Source of the DNA: an uncultured Clostridia bacterium
GTDB taxonomy: Bacteria; Bacillota; Clostridia; Oscillospirales; Ruminococcaceae
Length of the DNA: 64,000 bases
Reading direction: 5' to 3'
NCBI GenBank assembly: GCA_947628615.1
Contig: CANRAO010000004.1
Location: 31,279 to 95,278 of the forward strand
Of the stretch, positions 1-8,107 are shown one piece after another. The notes beneath the pieces were generated by a model. That model ran no database searches. It saw nothing but the letters and a program-made list of their open reading frames with translations, and was not told the DNA's origin. Position 1 is the first letter of the stretch. Every line of letters begins with the position of its first letter. The translations under genes and the position numbers were made by a program.

Positions 1-396
1 TGGCAAAAGAACAAGCCTGTCCGCCGTTGTTTCAACATACTCCTGCAAAAATCCGTCAAAACCGCTGCCTCTGAATTTACTTGAACGCAGATAGTTTTCT
101 GCAATTATCTCGTCCACCTGCTCAGGAACATTAGGTATCATAACTACCTCGTCGCCTGTGTTGAATGTTCCTGTCGGGTCGTATACTACCTTTCCTATCC
201 CTTCGTGAATGAGCGCCATAGGCAGTTTCTTTGCAAGAACCTCTTCGCTTCTTGTTCCCTGATAATACCTCTGGTCTGCATTACAAATAGATAAATGTGT
301 AGGTCTTACTATAACGTGCTTGTCGTCCAGTGTAATATCCTTAAATAATATATCAAGCTGCCGCGGTCTTTTTAGCTGATAAACTGTATTAAGCAT
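1..396 (-). CDS. tarJ: Ribitol-5-phosphate dehydrogenase TarJ (N-terminal part, cut by window edge)
   Basis: The reverse strand from the ATG at 396 reads a zinc-type medium-chain dehydrogenase whose N-terminus closely follows TarJ. It has the family-like stretch IVRPTHLSICNADQRYY, with Cys38, and IHEGIGKV, with His64-Glu65, as candidate metal ligands. TarJ reduces ribulose-5-phosphate to ribitol-5-phosphate with NADPH in the cytoplasm, feeding TarI. The start lies one base after the tarI stop, with a GGAGG-like site inside the 3' end of tarI, so the two are co-transcribed and probably translationally coupled. Only 132 codons are visible and the coenzyme-binding half lies outside the window. 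The assignment rests on remembered TarJ sequence plus the adjacent tarI. Confidence 0.87.
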   Translation of the reverse strand, partial: MLNTVYQLKRPRQLDILFKDITLDDKHVIVRPTHLSICNADQRYYQGTRSEEVLAKKLPMALIHEGIGKVVYDPTGTFNTGDEVVMIPNVPEQVDEIIAENYLRSSKFRGSGFDGFLQEYVETTADRLVLLP

Positions 397-397
397 A

Positions 398-1111
398 TTA
401 CTTCTCGCCTCCTAACAGAGATTCGGCAACACGCAGATCATATGGATAGGTTATCTTTATATTGAATACTTCTCCGTCAACTAAATGTATCTCCTTGCCC
501 TTTAAAACAAGAATCTTACAAGCGTCTGTAAGAACAGTTTTTTCGTCCTCAGTAAGTGAATTATAAAGCTCCCTTAGCATTTTTGCCTTAAATGTCTGAG
601 GGGTCTGACCCTGATACATCTTTGAACGATCCGGAATATCGGTTATAAACTTATTATTTGTGCTCTCCACTATTGTATCTGTTGCAGGAATTACCGTGTC
701 GCAAGCACCGTACTCCTTAGCGAACTTTACATTTTCCTCTAAAATCCTGTGAGTTACAAACGGTCTTACAGAATCGTGAGTAACTATGATAGTGTCATCA
801 TCAAGACAGCCCTGCTCGTCTATATATTTAATAGAGTTCATAATGGTCTCGTTTCGAGTTATTCCGCCCTCTAAGACTACTACATTCTCACAGTTGGGGA
901 TATACTTCTTAATTAGATCCTGCGTATGGTTTATCCACTGCTTAGGGGATAAAACCAAAACCTTGTCAAACTCCTGGCAGACAACAAACTTTTCAATAGT
1001 ATGAATAATAATAGGCTTGCCGCCAATCTCCATAAACTGCTTGGGCTTTTCTACATTTCCCATTCTGGTGCCCTTTCCGCCGGCAAGAACTACTCCGTAT
1101 ACATTCTTCAT
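398..1111 (-). CDS. tarI: Ribitol-5-phosphate cytidylyltransferase TarI
   Basis: This 237-residue IspD-family nucleotidyltransferase makes CDP-ribitol from CTP and D-ribitol-5-phosphate. The N-terminal nucleotide loop LAGGKGTRMG is at residues 9-18, followed by KPKQF, and VTHDSVRPF is near residue 110. The stretches MYQGQTPQTF and LTDACKI are of the TarI/IspD type. I prefer TarI over IspD because tarJ follows directly and a CDP-polyol phosphotransferase gene precedes it (spacing 12 bp). Length is normal for TarI. An ATG start with GGAGGA just upstream supports 1111 as the start. The product should supply a ribitol-phosphate wall polymer. Confidence 0.9.
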   Translation of the reverse strand: MKNVYGVVLAGGKGTRMGNVEKPKQFMEIGGKPIIIHTIEKFVVCQEFDKVLVLSPKQWINHTQDLIKKYIPNCENVVVLEGGITRNETIMNSIKYIDEQGCLDDDTIIVTHDSVRPFVTHRILEENVKFAKEYGACDTVIPATDTIVESTNNKFITDIPDRSKMYQGQTPQTFKAKMLRELYNSLTEDEKTVLTDACKILVLKGKEIHLVDGEVFNIKITYPYDLRVAESLLGGEK

Positions 1112-1123
1112 TATATGTCCTCC

Positions 1124-2284
1124 TTATCTTTCATCTTTATTTCTTTCTTTAATATAATCTATTATTCTGTCTGTTGATTTTCCATCGCAAGCGGTCATAT
1201 ACCTATCAATAAAACATTGCATTTTACTTTCGTCAAACTGTGAGACAGCTTTTTCAACAGTCTCCAATGTAAGACTCTCCGCATCAATGATAACTTCACC
1301 GGGCAAACTGTTTATATCAATATAAAAACCCCGTTGAGATTTGTATTGTTCTAAATCCGGTGCAAATATTAATATCGGCTTTTTGAACAATGCGTATTCA
1401 TATATCACCGATGAATAGTCTGTGATAAGCAAATCAGCAACAGCAAAAAGCATTTCAGTCGGAATATCCGTTTCAGTATTCTCAATAACAGACTTCTTAA
1501 TGTGCGGATGTTGTTTTGTTATAAAGTACCAATCACCGCTTTTTGAAAGCTCATCTGCCAGTCTTGCAGCGGATTCACTGCCCTCTGTATAAGGGTTTGC
1601 TGGATTACCCCTGAAAGTAGGTGTCCATAATGCAACCTTTTTACCCTTTGCATTTGGATTCTCTTTATAAAATCTTTCTTTCGACCTTTCTATAAAATCT
1701 TCATTGAAATACATATCTGTACGGCTTACTCCGAGAGCTTTGAAAACGCTCTTGTCAAGCCTCATAGCACTTGAGAAGTGTTCAATGCACTCTTCTGACG
1801 AAACAGTTACTAAATCGTAATTCTTATAAACATTTCCTTTATAATATTTAGGAATATCCCCTGCCGTATCATATCCGAATTTCTTGAACGCTCCGCAGGC
1901 GTGCCATAACTGAATAACAGTAGTTCCCCTTCGCTTTACACAAGCGGATACCGGAAGAAAATTATCGCAGATGAAAACAAATTCCGCTTTTGCATATAGT
2001 ATCATAAACTGAATTGAGTATCTCAAACTTCCTATGCTTCCGCATCGGCTGAAATCGTGATAAAATTCTAAAATTGTAAAATCATCATCGCTTTTAATTC
2101 TGTTTAAAATACATTCCATACTTACAGGACATTTATCGTGATGAGCGTCTGCGAAAATAACTAATCCCTTTGTAATGGGTCCCGACCTGTAAAAAAAATA
2201 AGCAAGCGGTAATATGATATTCTGTACAGCCATTTTTAAGCACTGCTTTAGAAAAAATTTAATATCATCACCTGCTTTTCTCAA
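1124..2284 (-). CDS. CDP-glycerol/CDP-ribitol glycerophosphotransferase family protein (TagB/TarF/TarL-like)
   Basis: A 386-residue protein of the Glyphos_transf family, which moves polyol phosphate from CDP-glycerol or CDP-ribitol onto a membrane-linked acceptor. Family features are LWHACGAFKKFG (near 130), LWTPTFRGN (near 220), TKQHPH (near 260) and the C-terminal TDYSSVIYEYALF (near 290). The length fits TagB/TarB primases or short polymerases better than two-domain TagF. It is first in the visible operon before tarI and tarJ, so ribitol phosphate is the likely donor. The given start is TTG with no clear ribosome-binding site; an in-frame ATG about 17 codons later is possible. Whether it primes or polymerises cannot be told from sequence alone. 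Confidence 0.82.
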   Translation of the reverse strand: MRKAGDDIKFFLKQCLKMAVQNIILPLAYFFYRSGPITKGLVIFADAHHDKCPVSMECILNRIKSDDDFTILEFYHDFSRCGSIGSLRYSIQFMILYAKAEFVFICDNFLPVSACVKRRGTTVIQLWHACGAFKKFGYDTAGDIPKYYKGNVYKNYDLVTVSSEECIEHFSSAMRLDKSVFKALGVSRTDMYFNEDFIERSKERFYKENPNAKGKKVALWTPTFRGNPANPYTEGSESAARLADELSKSGDWYFITKQHPHIKKSVIENTETDIPTEMLFAVADLLITDYSSVIYEYALFKKPILIFAPDLEQYKSQRGFYIDINSLPGEVIIDAESLTLETVEKAVSQFDESKMQCFIDRYMTACDGKSTDRIIDYIKERNKDER

Positions 2285-2553
2285 AATTATGAAAATCTGG
2301 TTTTCTTTTCTAATGTATATACGATGTTATTATACAACAATTTATATTATAAGTCAACAAATTAGGATTATTTCCCTTGACCTGCCGTTATACATTGCAA
2401 ACTGCAAATATTATTAACAGCTATTGTATAAAAATTTATTGAATACTTCGCTTTGTTATTATTTGAATTTTAATTTGATAAATACTTTAAAATAAGTAAA
2501 AACACGCAAATACATACTGAGTCAACTAATATTATGTTATAAATTCAAATATA

Positions 2554-2582
2554 TTGACAAACGTAAAAAATCGGCATATAAT
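2554..2582 (+). promoter_or_regulatory. Sigma-A-type promoter of the mgtE leader
   Basis: TTGACA (2554-2559), a 17-bp spacer and TATAAT (2577-2582) form a consensus promoter. It lies about 25 bp before the M-box aptamer and points toward mgtE. The preceding 2285-2553 is AT-rich spacer between divergent transcription units, with no gene that I can support. Confidence 0.85.
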
Positions 2583-2604
2583 AATTAATGTAAAAAGTAA
2601 ATAA

Positions 2605-2758
2605 TTTCGGTAGGTGAGGCTACCACAGGGATAAGGGACGCTGCCGCGAAATGGTGGAGACACTGTTAGCTGGTCAACAGGAGATGTCGATTCAAGGCAT
2701 AACCTAACGCAGTTCCAACGCAAAGATCCTAACGCCCTGCGAAGCTGAAGCTTGAACG
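2605..2758 (+). promoter_or_regulatory. M-box (ykoK) Mg2+ riboswitch
   Basis: The leader carries the conserved blocks of the M-box aptamer in order: TAGGTGAGGCTACC, GGACGCTGCCGCGAAATG, AGCTGGTCAACAGGAGATG, a CGATTCAAGGCATAACC block, and CTAACGCAG. M-box RNAs sense intracellular Mg2+ and usually turn off Mg2+ transporter genes. The next recognisable gene is the Mg2+ transporter gene mgtE, which supports the call. The expression platform is not obvious. A GTTTCAG/CTGAAAC pairing near 2793-2850 and a 12-bp inverted repeat at 2892-2975 are candidates, but neither is followed by a strong T-run. Confidence 0.9.
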
Positions 2759-2894
2759 TCTGTGACAGATACTTATATTTTTTAGGGTATATGTTTCAGT
2801 TTATTATATCAAAATCTTCTGATTTGGTTCAAGCATTTTGCCTGAAACCTAATCATGGAGATTATTTTTATTTTAAATTAAAGGAGATGAGATT

Positions 2895-2984
2895 ATGGAC
2901 AGCGGAAGTAATAATAAGAATTCAAAGCCGCGAGGGAAACTTATGCTTTTATTATGGACCTTAGCTGTCCATAATTTGATATAA
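2895..2984 (+). CDS. Possible 29-residue leader peptide between riboswitch and mgtE
   Basis: A short ORF starts at an ATG placed 7-8 bases after AAAGGAGATG, a good ribosome-binding site. It encodes a basic, Asn/Ser-rich N-terminus with KPRGK, then a hydrophobic stretch LMLLLWTLAV. The start and end of the ORF lie in the two arms of a 12-bp inverted repeat (ATTATGGACAGC and GCTGTCCATAAT), so translation would open the hairpin. It ends about 50 bp before mgtE. I do not recognise the peptide. It could be a true small membrane peptide, a regulatory leader ORF, or chance. The ribosome-binding site and position are what support it. Confidence 0.45.
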   Translation: MDSGSNNKNSKPRGKLMLLLWTLAVHNLI

Positions 2985-3033
2985 GTCATACTCCGGCTAT
3001 CCTGATAACAATAAATTAAAGGAGGATATGCCG

Positions 3034-4401
3034 ATGGATGAAAAAACACTTGAATCGACTGCGCTTGAACTTATTGAAAACAAGCAGTATACAAAGCTGA
3101 AGGCATTCTTAAAAGACCAAAATCCATATGACGTCGCATCTTTGATGGAAGAGATAAACGATATGGATCTGACCCTTGTTTTCAGAATTCTCCCTAAAGA
3201 CAATGCGTCTGAAATTTTTTCAAATCTGCCAAGCGAGATTCAGGAAAAGTTGATAAACTCTTTTTCTGAAAACGAGCTTCGTAAAGTATTAGACGAACTG
3301 TTTCTTGACGATACTGTAGACCTTATTGAAGAAATGCCTGCAAATGTGGTATCAAGAATTTTAAAGAACACCGATTCTCAGACCAGAAAAAGAATAAACG
3401 AAGTCTTAAACTATCCTGACGACAGCGCAGGAAGTCTTATGACAATTGAGTACGTTTTCTTCGCAAAGGATATGACTGTTGCCGAAGCTATGAAAAAGAT
3501 TAGGCAGGTCGGCGTTGTTAAGGAAACGATATACACCTGTTATGTAACAGAGTATAGAAAACTTATTGGAACGGTCGAGCTTCTTGATCTTATCACAGCA
3601 GACGAAGAAGCAAAAATTGAAGAGATTATGGATACCAACGTAATCTATGCGAACACTCATGACGACCAGGAAGAGGTTGCAAACACGATCCGTAAATACG
3701 ATCTTATGGCAATTCCCGTTGTAGACAACGAAAACAGAATTGTCGGAATTATCACAGTAGACGACATTATCGACGTTATCCACGAGGAAACGACCGAGGA
3801 TATTCAGAAGATGGCAGGTATTTCGCCTACAGATGAATCGTATTTCAATACCTCTGTTTTCTCGCACGCAAAGAGCAGAATACCTTGGCTTTTATTTCTA
3901 ATGCTTTCAGCTACTCTTTCGGGAGCTGTTATAAACCACTATGAAAGCCTTTTAGTTTCAATACCAATACTCTTTTCATTTGTTCCTATGCTGACAGGTA
4001 CAGGCGGAAACTGCGGTTCACAGTCATCAACTATAGTTATTAGAAGCCTTGCTATGAACGAAATTGAATTCAAAGACTTCTTTAAAGTAATGTTTAAGGA
4101 GTTCAGGATTGCTCTTTTGGTTAGCTTTGTTTTAGCGGCGGTAAACGGCATAAGAATCTGGTTAGTATACAGAAACGACGCTGATATAAATTCCGCCCTG
4201 CTGGGTTTTGTAATCGGACTTTCAATCATCGCCACAGTAGTACTTGCAAAAACGGTTGGCTGCGTGCTTCCAATGATTGCAAAGAAGCTGCACTTTGACC
4301 CTGCAATTATGGCGGCTCCGCTTATCTCAACAATCGTGGACGCCTGTTCGGTATTTTTATACTGCAACATCGCAATAAAAATTTTTGATATTCTGGGATA
4401 A
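3034..4401 (+). CDS. mgtE: Magnesium transporter MgtE
   Basis: A 455-residue Mg2+ channel/transporter with the usual order: an N-terminal MgtE_N helical domain (about 1-125), two CBS domains (about 130-250, with TCYVTEYRKLIGTVELLD and IPVVDNENRIVGIITVDD), a linker helix, and a five-helix membrane domain with PMLTGTGGNCGSQSST typical of the pore region. It imports Mg2+ and is gated by Mg2+ at the CBS domains. An ATG at 3028 is only 2 nt from GGAGG, whereas the ATG at 3034 has 8-nt spacing, so I chose 3034. The gene is monocistronic behind the M-box leader and ends at a hairpin terminator. Confidence 0.95.
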   Translation: MDEKTLESTALELIENKQYTKLKAFLKDQNPYDVASLMEEINDMDLTLVFRILPKDNASEIFSNLPSEIQEKLINSFSENELRKVLDELFLDDTVDLIEEMPANVVSRILKNTDSQTRKRINEVLNYPDDSAGSLMTIEYVFFAKDMTVAEAMKKIRQVGVVKETIYTCYVTEYRKLIGTVELLDLITADEEAKIEEIMDTNVIYANTHDDQEEVANTIRKYDLMAIPVVDNENRIVGIITVDDIIDVIHEETTEDIQKMAGISPTDESYFNTSVFSHAKSRIPWLLFLMLSATLSGAVINHYESLLVSIPILFSFVPMLTGTGGNCGSQSSTIVIRSLAMNEIEFKDFFKVMFKEFRIALLVSFVLAAVNGIRIWLVYRNDADINSALLGFVIGLSIIATVVLAKTVGCVLPMIAKKLHFDPAIMAAPLISTIVDACSVFLYCNIAIKIFDILG

Positions 4402-4426
4402 AATATTTTATTAAATATTACTTATT

Positions 4427-4453
4427 AAAACCACTTCCAAAAGCGGTGGTTTT
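4427..4453 (+). terminator. Rho-independent terminator of mgtE
   Basis: AAAACCAC and GTGGTTTT pair around a short purine-rich loop, followed by a T-rich tail, 25 bp after the mgtE stop. Confidence 0.8.
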
Positions 4454-4484
4454 ATATTTTAGGTAAAAAAATCTTAAATAAGTC

Positions 4485-4513
4485 TTGACAACTCGGAAAA
4501 CTTAGGTTATAAT
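4485..4513 (+). promoter_or_regulatory. Promoter of the ylxM-ffh transcription unit
   Basis: TTGACA (4485-4490), 17 bp, TATAAT (4508-4513). It lies 89 bp before ylxM and directs transcription into the signal-recognition block. Confidence 0.85.
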
Positions 4514-4601
4514 ACATATTTGTAAAGGCTGTTTGCTTTACAATAATGCTGCTCACATCAGTTTTCAGCGTTTTTTAATAATTCAGAGGAGTTAGATTTC
4601 A

Positions 4602-5024
4602 ATGGCAAAAAATCTTGATATAACCATACTGATTGATATTTACGGTTATATGCTTACAAACAAGCAAAAAGACGTCCTTGAACTCTATTATTTTGATGAT
4701 TTGTCGCTTGCTGAAATCGCTGAAAATCTAGGAATAACTAGACAAGGTGTTCGTGACAGCATTAAGCGAGGCGAGGAAACTCTTATTGACCTTGAAGAAA
4801 AGCTCGGATATCTAAAAAAGATCAGAAAATATGACGACTTTATAAAAAATTTAAAGGAACAGACCAAACAAATCATTGAAGATTGCAAGACAATCAGTTT
4901 TACAAGAGGAATTGTTTCAAGGAGCGAGGCAATTATCGCTTATATTGACCAAAACAGCAATCTTTTTGAGATTGAGGAAAACACTGACGCTCCAAAAGAG
5001 AGCGGATTTAAGATCATACGATGA
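4602..5024 (+). CDS. ylxM: YlxM/p13-like DNA-binding protein (SRP-associated)
   Basis: A 140-residue protein whose first ~75 residues match YlxM (UPF0122). They form a helix-turn-helix of the sigma-70 region-4 type, with LTNKQKDVLELYYFDDLSLA, EIAENLGITRQGVRDSIKR and EEKLGYLKK. YlxM genes usually sit directly before ffh, as here, and streptococcal homologues modulate SRP GTPase activity. The C-terminal 50 residues are longer than in short YlxM proteins and are acidic. The start is ATG after GAGGAG. No terminator is evident before ffh, so read-through is likely. Confidence 0.88.
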   Translation: MAKNLDITILIDIYGYMLTNKQKDVLELYYFDDLSLAEIAENLGITRQGVRDSIKRGEETLIDLEEKLGYLKKIRKYDDFIKNLKEQTKQIIEDCKTISFTRGIVSRSEAIIAYIDQNSNLFEIEENTDAPKESGFKIIR

Positions 5025-5167
5025 GCCTCAATGACTCTGCCACTGGAAGTTAGTAAGATGTTAGCCTTTGCTCAAAGTCAGGCTTTATAAAGTGCGAACT
5101 TTACAATATACAATAAATCTTTATCCATTTTCAATTATCAACTGTTAATTACTAAAGGAGATTACTT

Positions 5168-6574
5168 ATGGCGTTTGAAGGTCTTTCGGAAAAATTAAAC
5201 GGCGTTTTCAAGCGTTTAAAAAATAAAGGTAAGTTGAACGAGACGGACGTTAAAACAGCAATGCGAGAAGTCAAAATGGCGTTGCTTGAAGCCGACGTAA
5301 GCTACAAGGTAGTTAAAAACTTTGTATCAAAGGTTTCAGAACGTGCTGTCGGCGAGGAGGTTTTAAACAGCCTTACTCCGGCTCAGCAGGTTATAAAAAT
5401 CGTAAACGATGAGCTTATCGCTTTAATGGGAGAGTCGAACGCAAAAATCAACTTTCCTAACAAGCCTCCGTGTATCGTTATGATGTGCGGACTTCAAGGA
5501 AGCGGTAAAACTACCCACTCTGCAAAGCTTGCAAAATACTTTAAGGAAAAACAAAGTAAACGTCCGCTGCTTGTTGCCTGTGACGTTTACCGTCCTGCCG
5601 CTATCGACCAGTTAAAAATCGTCGGTGAAAAAGCAGGAGTTCCAGTTTTTGAAATGGGACAAATTGACCCACGAAAAATCGTAAAGGAAGCCTTAAAGCA
5701 CGCAAACGATCACGGAAACGACTTGGTTATACTCGATACCGCAGGACGGCTTCATATTGACGAAGAGCTTATGAAAGAGCTTTCTGATATAAAGAAAATC
5801 GCAGAACCTGATGAGATCATACTTGTTGTAGACGCAATGACAGGACAGGACGCAGTTAATGTTGCAGAGAGCTTTGATAAAGCGCTAGGTATAGACAGCG
5901 TAATTTTAACAAAACTTGATTCCGATACAAGAGGCGGTGCGGCACTTTCAGTTCTGGCTGTTACGGGCAAGCCCATAAAGTTTGTCGGGATCGGCGAAAA
6001 ACTGGACGAGTTTGAGGTGTTCCACCCTGAGCGTATGGCTTCAAGAATTCTCGGAATGGGAGATATGCTCACGCTGATTGAAAAAGCATCGGAAACTGTT
6101 GATGAAGAGGACGCTAAGCGCCTTGCAAAGAAAGTTAAGAACCGAGGAAGCTTTGACCTCACAGACCTTTTAGAACAACTTAAGCAGATTCAAAAAATGG
6201 GTTCAATAAAATCTCTGATTGGAATGATTCCCGGATTGGGAAATCAGATAAAGGATGCAGACATAGACGAAAAGCAGTTTACAAGGCTTGAAGCGATAAT
6301 ACAGTCTATGACGCAAAAAGAGAGAGAAAAACCGAACATTATAAATCCTAGCCGAAAACGCAGAATAGCTTCGGGAAGCGGAACTAAAGTCGAAGACGTA
6401 AACCGTCTGCTGAAGCAGTACGAGCAAATGAACAAAATGATGAAGCAGATGTCGGGTATGGCAAAAGGAAAAATGGGCAGAAAAAAAATGCGGAATCTGC
6501 TCGGCGGAATGGGCGGAGGTATGCCGGGAATGCCCGGAAACAACGGTTATCACGGAAGCGGAATGCCGTTTTAG
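5168..6574 (+). CDS. ffh: Signal recognition particle protein Ffh
   Basis: The 468-residue SRP54 GTPase targets nascent membrane proteins to FtsY at the membrane. The N domain is about 1-95. The NG GTPase carries GLQGSGKTT (near 108), DTAGR (near 190) and TKLDSDTRGG (near 250). The methionine-rich M domain follows (about 330-450) with Met/Gly-rich repeats binding signal peptides and SRP RNA, and ends in a short Gly/Met/Pro tail. Length is normal for Firmicutes. The start has AAAGGAG about 7 nt upstream. It is followed by rpsP and khpA in the usual Firmicutes order. Confidence 0.97.
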   Translation: MAFEGLSEKLNGVFKRLKNKGKLNETDVKTAMREVKMALLEADVSYKVVKNFVSKVSERAVGEEVLNSLTPAQQVIKIVNDELIALMGESNAKINFPNKPPCIVMMCGLQGSGKTTHSAKLAKYFKEKQSKRPLLVACDVYRPAAIDQLKIVGEKAGVPVFEMGQIDPRKIVKEALKHANDHGNDLVILDTAGRLHIDEELMKELSDIKKIAEPDEIILVVDAMTGQDAVNVAESFDKALGIDSVILTKLDSDTRGGAALSVLAVTGKPIKFVGIGEKLDEFEVFHPERMASRILGMGDMLTLIEKASETVDEEDAKRLAKKVKNRGSFDLTDLLEQLKQIQKMGSIKSLIGMIPGLGNQIKDADIDEKQFTRLEAIIQSMTQKEREKPNIINPSRKRRIASGSGTKVEDVNRLLKQYEQMNKMMKQMSGMAKGKMGRKKMRNLLGGMGGGMPGMPGNNGYHGSGMPF

Positions 6575-6635
6575 TATTTAAGTTAATTATTGCAATAGCA
6601 TAATTTATATATTTTGATTTGGAGGTGAAATTAAA

Positions 6636-6878
6636 ATGGCAGTTAAAATCAGGCTTAGAAGAATGGGTGCTAAGAAAGCTCCTTTCTACCGTATTGTTGT
6701 TGCTGATTCAAGATACCCAAGAGACGGAAGGTTTATCGAGGAAATCGGATATTATGATCCAACTAAAGAGCCTTCTGTTGTAAGTGTTGACGGTGAAAAA
6801 GCTAAATCATGGATTGCAAACGGCGCTCAGCCAACAGATACGGTTAAAACATTATTAAAGAAAAATGGTATACTTTAA
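6636..6878 (+). CDS. rpsP: 30S ribosomal protein S16
   Basis: An 80-residue S16 with the canonical N-terminus [20 protein letters not shown] and [20 protein letters not shown]. It binds 16S rRNA in the small subunit body and is needed for assembly. A strong GGAGGTG lies before the ATG. It follows ffh by 61 bp and precedes khpA by 128 bp, the common ffh-rpsP-khpA order of Firmicutes. Length is normal. Confidence 0.98.
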   Translation: MAVKIRLRRMGAKKAPFYRIVVADSRYPRDGRFIEEIGYYDPTKEPSVVSVDGEKAKSWIANGAQPTDTVKTLLKKNGIL

Positions 6879-6887
6879 AATCTGAAC

Positions 6888-6992
6888 AAAAGCAGGAGTT
6901 TTACACAAACCCCACATAACAACACCTATTACTTATCCTGCTTTTTAAGCCTGCCGCAAAAATCTGCGGAGGCTTCCTCTCGGTGGGGTGTT
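6888..6992 (+). promoter_or_regulatory. Structured rpsP-khpA intergenic RNA (candidate attenuator)
   Basis: AAAAGCAGGA (6888-6897) can pair with TCCTGCTTTT (6936-6945), a 10-bp stem followed by further Ts. A second hairpin, GCCT-GCCGCA with TGCGG-AGGC, occupies 6949-6973. CCCCAC (6910-6915), in the loop of the first stem, can pair with GTGGGG (6983-6988). The overlapping AACACC (6921-6926) can pair with GGTGTT (6987-6992), right before the khpA ribosome-binding site. The alternatives suggest control of khpA relative to rpsP. No known motif is recognised. Confidence 0.4.
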
Positions 6993-7006
6993 AAGGAGAA
7001 GATATT

Positions 7007-7249
7007 ATGAAAGAGCTGCTAAAAACAATAGTTGCTGAGCTGGTTGAAGATAAAAGCTCAGTAGAAGTTATTGAAGACGAACCTAATGATGAAGGCATTA
7101 TAACTTATCACCTTCATGTTGCGCCTGACGATATGGGCAGAGTTATTGGAAAGCAAGGCAGAATTGCTAAAGCTATCCGTATAGTAATGCGTGCAAAGGC
7201 ATCAAAAGAAGGCAAGAAAATCATGGTCGAAATTGAAGACAAAGACTGA
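7007..7249 (+). CDS. khpA: KH-domain RNA-binding protein KhpA (YlqC)
   Basis: An 80-residue single KH domain protein with the RNA-binding loop GRVIGKQGRIAKAIR. In Firmicutes KhpA pairs with KhpB/Jag and binds many RNAs, with effects on cell division and envelope. The C-terminal part is the usual short acidic/basic tail. AAGGAG lies 9 nt before the ATG. It sits after rpsP as usual; rimM and trmD, which often follow, are not present here. Confidence 0.93.
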   Translation: MKELLKTIVAELVEDKSSVEVIEDEPNDEGIITYHLHVAPDDMGRVIGKQGRIAKAIRIVMRAKASKEGKKIMVEIEDKD

Positions 7250-7360
7250 TTTTTGGTAAACTGAAATTGAAAATTTAGCATCAACTCTGTTTGTATAAAT
7301 GGTTTTGATGCTTTTTTATTGAAAGTACAACGCAGAAAATACTGCTATTTAGGAGATCAT

Positions 7361-8107
7361 ATGAATAGACAGGCTTTTTTAGACGCTTGCGACAGGATTG
7401 TCGGGAACAAGCGTGACAGGAAAGGTATAGGCACTTTAAGTGAAAAAACTATGCACGCCGTTTTAAAAGAATATTACCAGCCCTTTTCCGACAGTCAGGA
7501 GGTAAAGATAGGAAACTTTGTAGCCGACATAGTGAGTGAAGCAGGAATTATAGAAATCCAGACTCGTTCTTTTTACAAGCTTATTAAAAAGCTAGACTGC
7601 TTTTTAGAATTCTGTGATGTAACTGTTGTTACTGCCCTTCCCGCTGTTAAATATCTTTCGTGGCTCGACCCTGAAACAGGAGAATTCACAAACCGTAGAA
7701 AATCCCCTCATAAGGCAACAATTTACGACGCAATTCACGAGCTTTACTCTATAAAGTATGTACTTGACAATCCCAGAATGCACCTTAGACTTTTACTTTT
7801 AGAGGTTGAGGATATAAGATACTTAAACGGTTGGTCAAAAAACAGAAAGCGTGGCTCATCGAGATGTGACAGAATACCTATTGACATTATCGACGAGGTA
7901 GAGTTCAACTGCGTTGACGACTACAGACAGTTCATTCCAGATAATCTGCCAAATGGGTTTACTTCAAAAGACTTCGCCGCCTGTGCAGGTATTCACCTTA
8001 ATATGGCTCAGACAACTCTCAATATTCTTTCCTATCTTGAGCTTGTTGAAAAAGTAGGAAAATCAGGTAATACATTTATTTATGCAGTCAGAGAAAACAA
8101 TTTTTAA
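7361..8107 (+). CDS. Uncharacterised protein with PD-(D/E)XK-nuclease-like core and C-terminal winged-helix-like end
   Basis: I chose the ATG at 7361 (248 aa) because AGGAG lies about 6 nt upstream; an upstream TTG at 7319 lacks such a site. The N-terminal half resembles a restriction-endonuclease-like fold: LSEKTMHAVLKEYY with Glu28, then VKIGNFVADIV with Asp56, and IIEIQTRSF with Glu65-x-Gln67. That order (helix Glu, strand Asp, E-x-Q) is what PD-(D/E)XK enzymes show. The last 70 residues (TSKDFAACAGIHLNMAQTTL onward) look like a winged helix. Function is unknown. It lies at the end of the ffh-rpsP-khpA block. The nuclease call is inference from motif spacing only. Confidence 0.6.
   Translation: MNRQAFLDACDRIVGNKRDRKGIGTLSEKTMHAVLKEYYQPFSDSQEVKIGNFVADIVSEAGIIEIQTRSFYKLIKKLDCFLEFCDVTVVTALPAVKYLSWLDPETGEFTNRRKSPHKATIYDAIHELYSIKYVLDNPRMHLRLLLLEVEDIRYLNGWSKNRKRGSSRCDRIPIDIIDEVEFNCVDDYRQFIPDNLPNGFTSKDFAACAGIHLNMAQTTLNILSYLELVEKVGKSGNTFIYAVRENNF

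Noticed and set aside
2532..2723. 63-codon minus-strand frame
   Set aside because: It lies across the M-box aptamer and its promoter, has no ribosome-binding site, and is explained by RNA structure.
3939..4370. Minus-strand frame of 143 codons inside mgtE
   Set aside because: Fully antisense to the conserved membrane domain of MgtE with no start signals.
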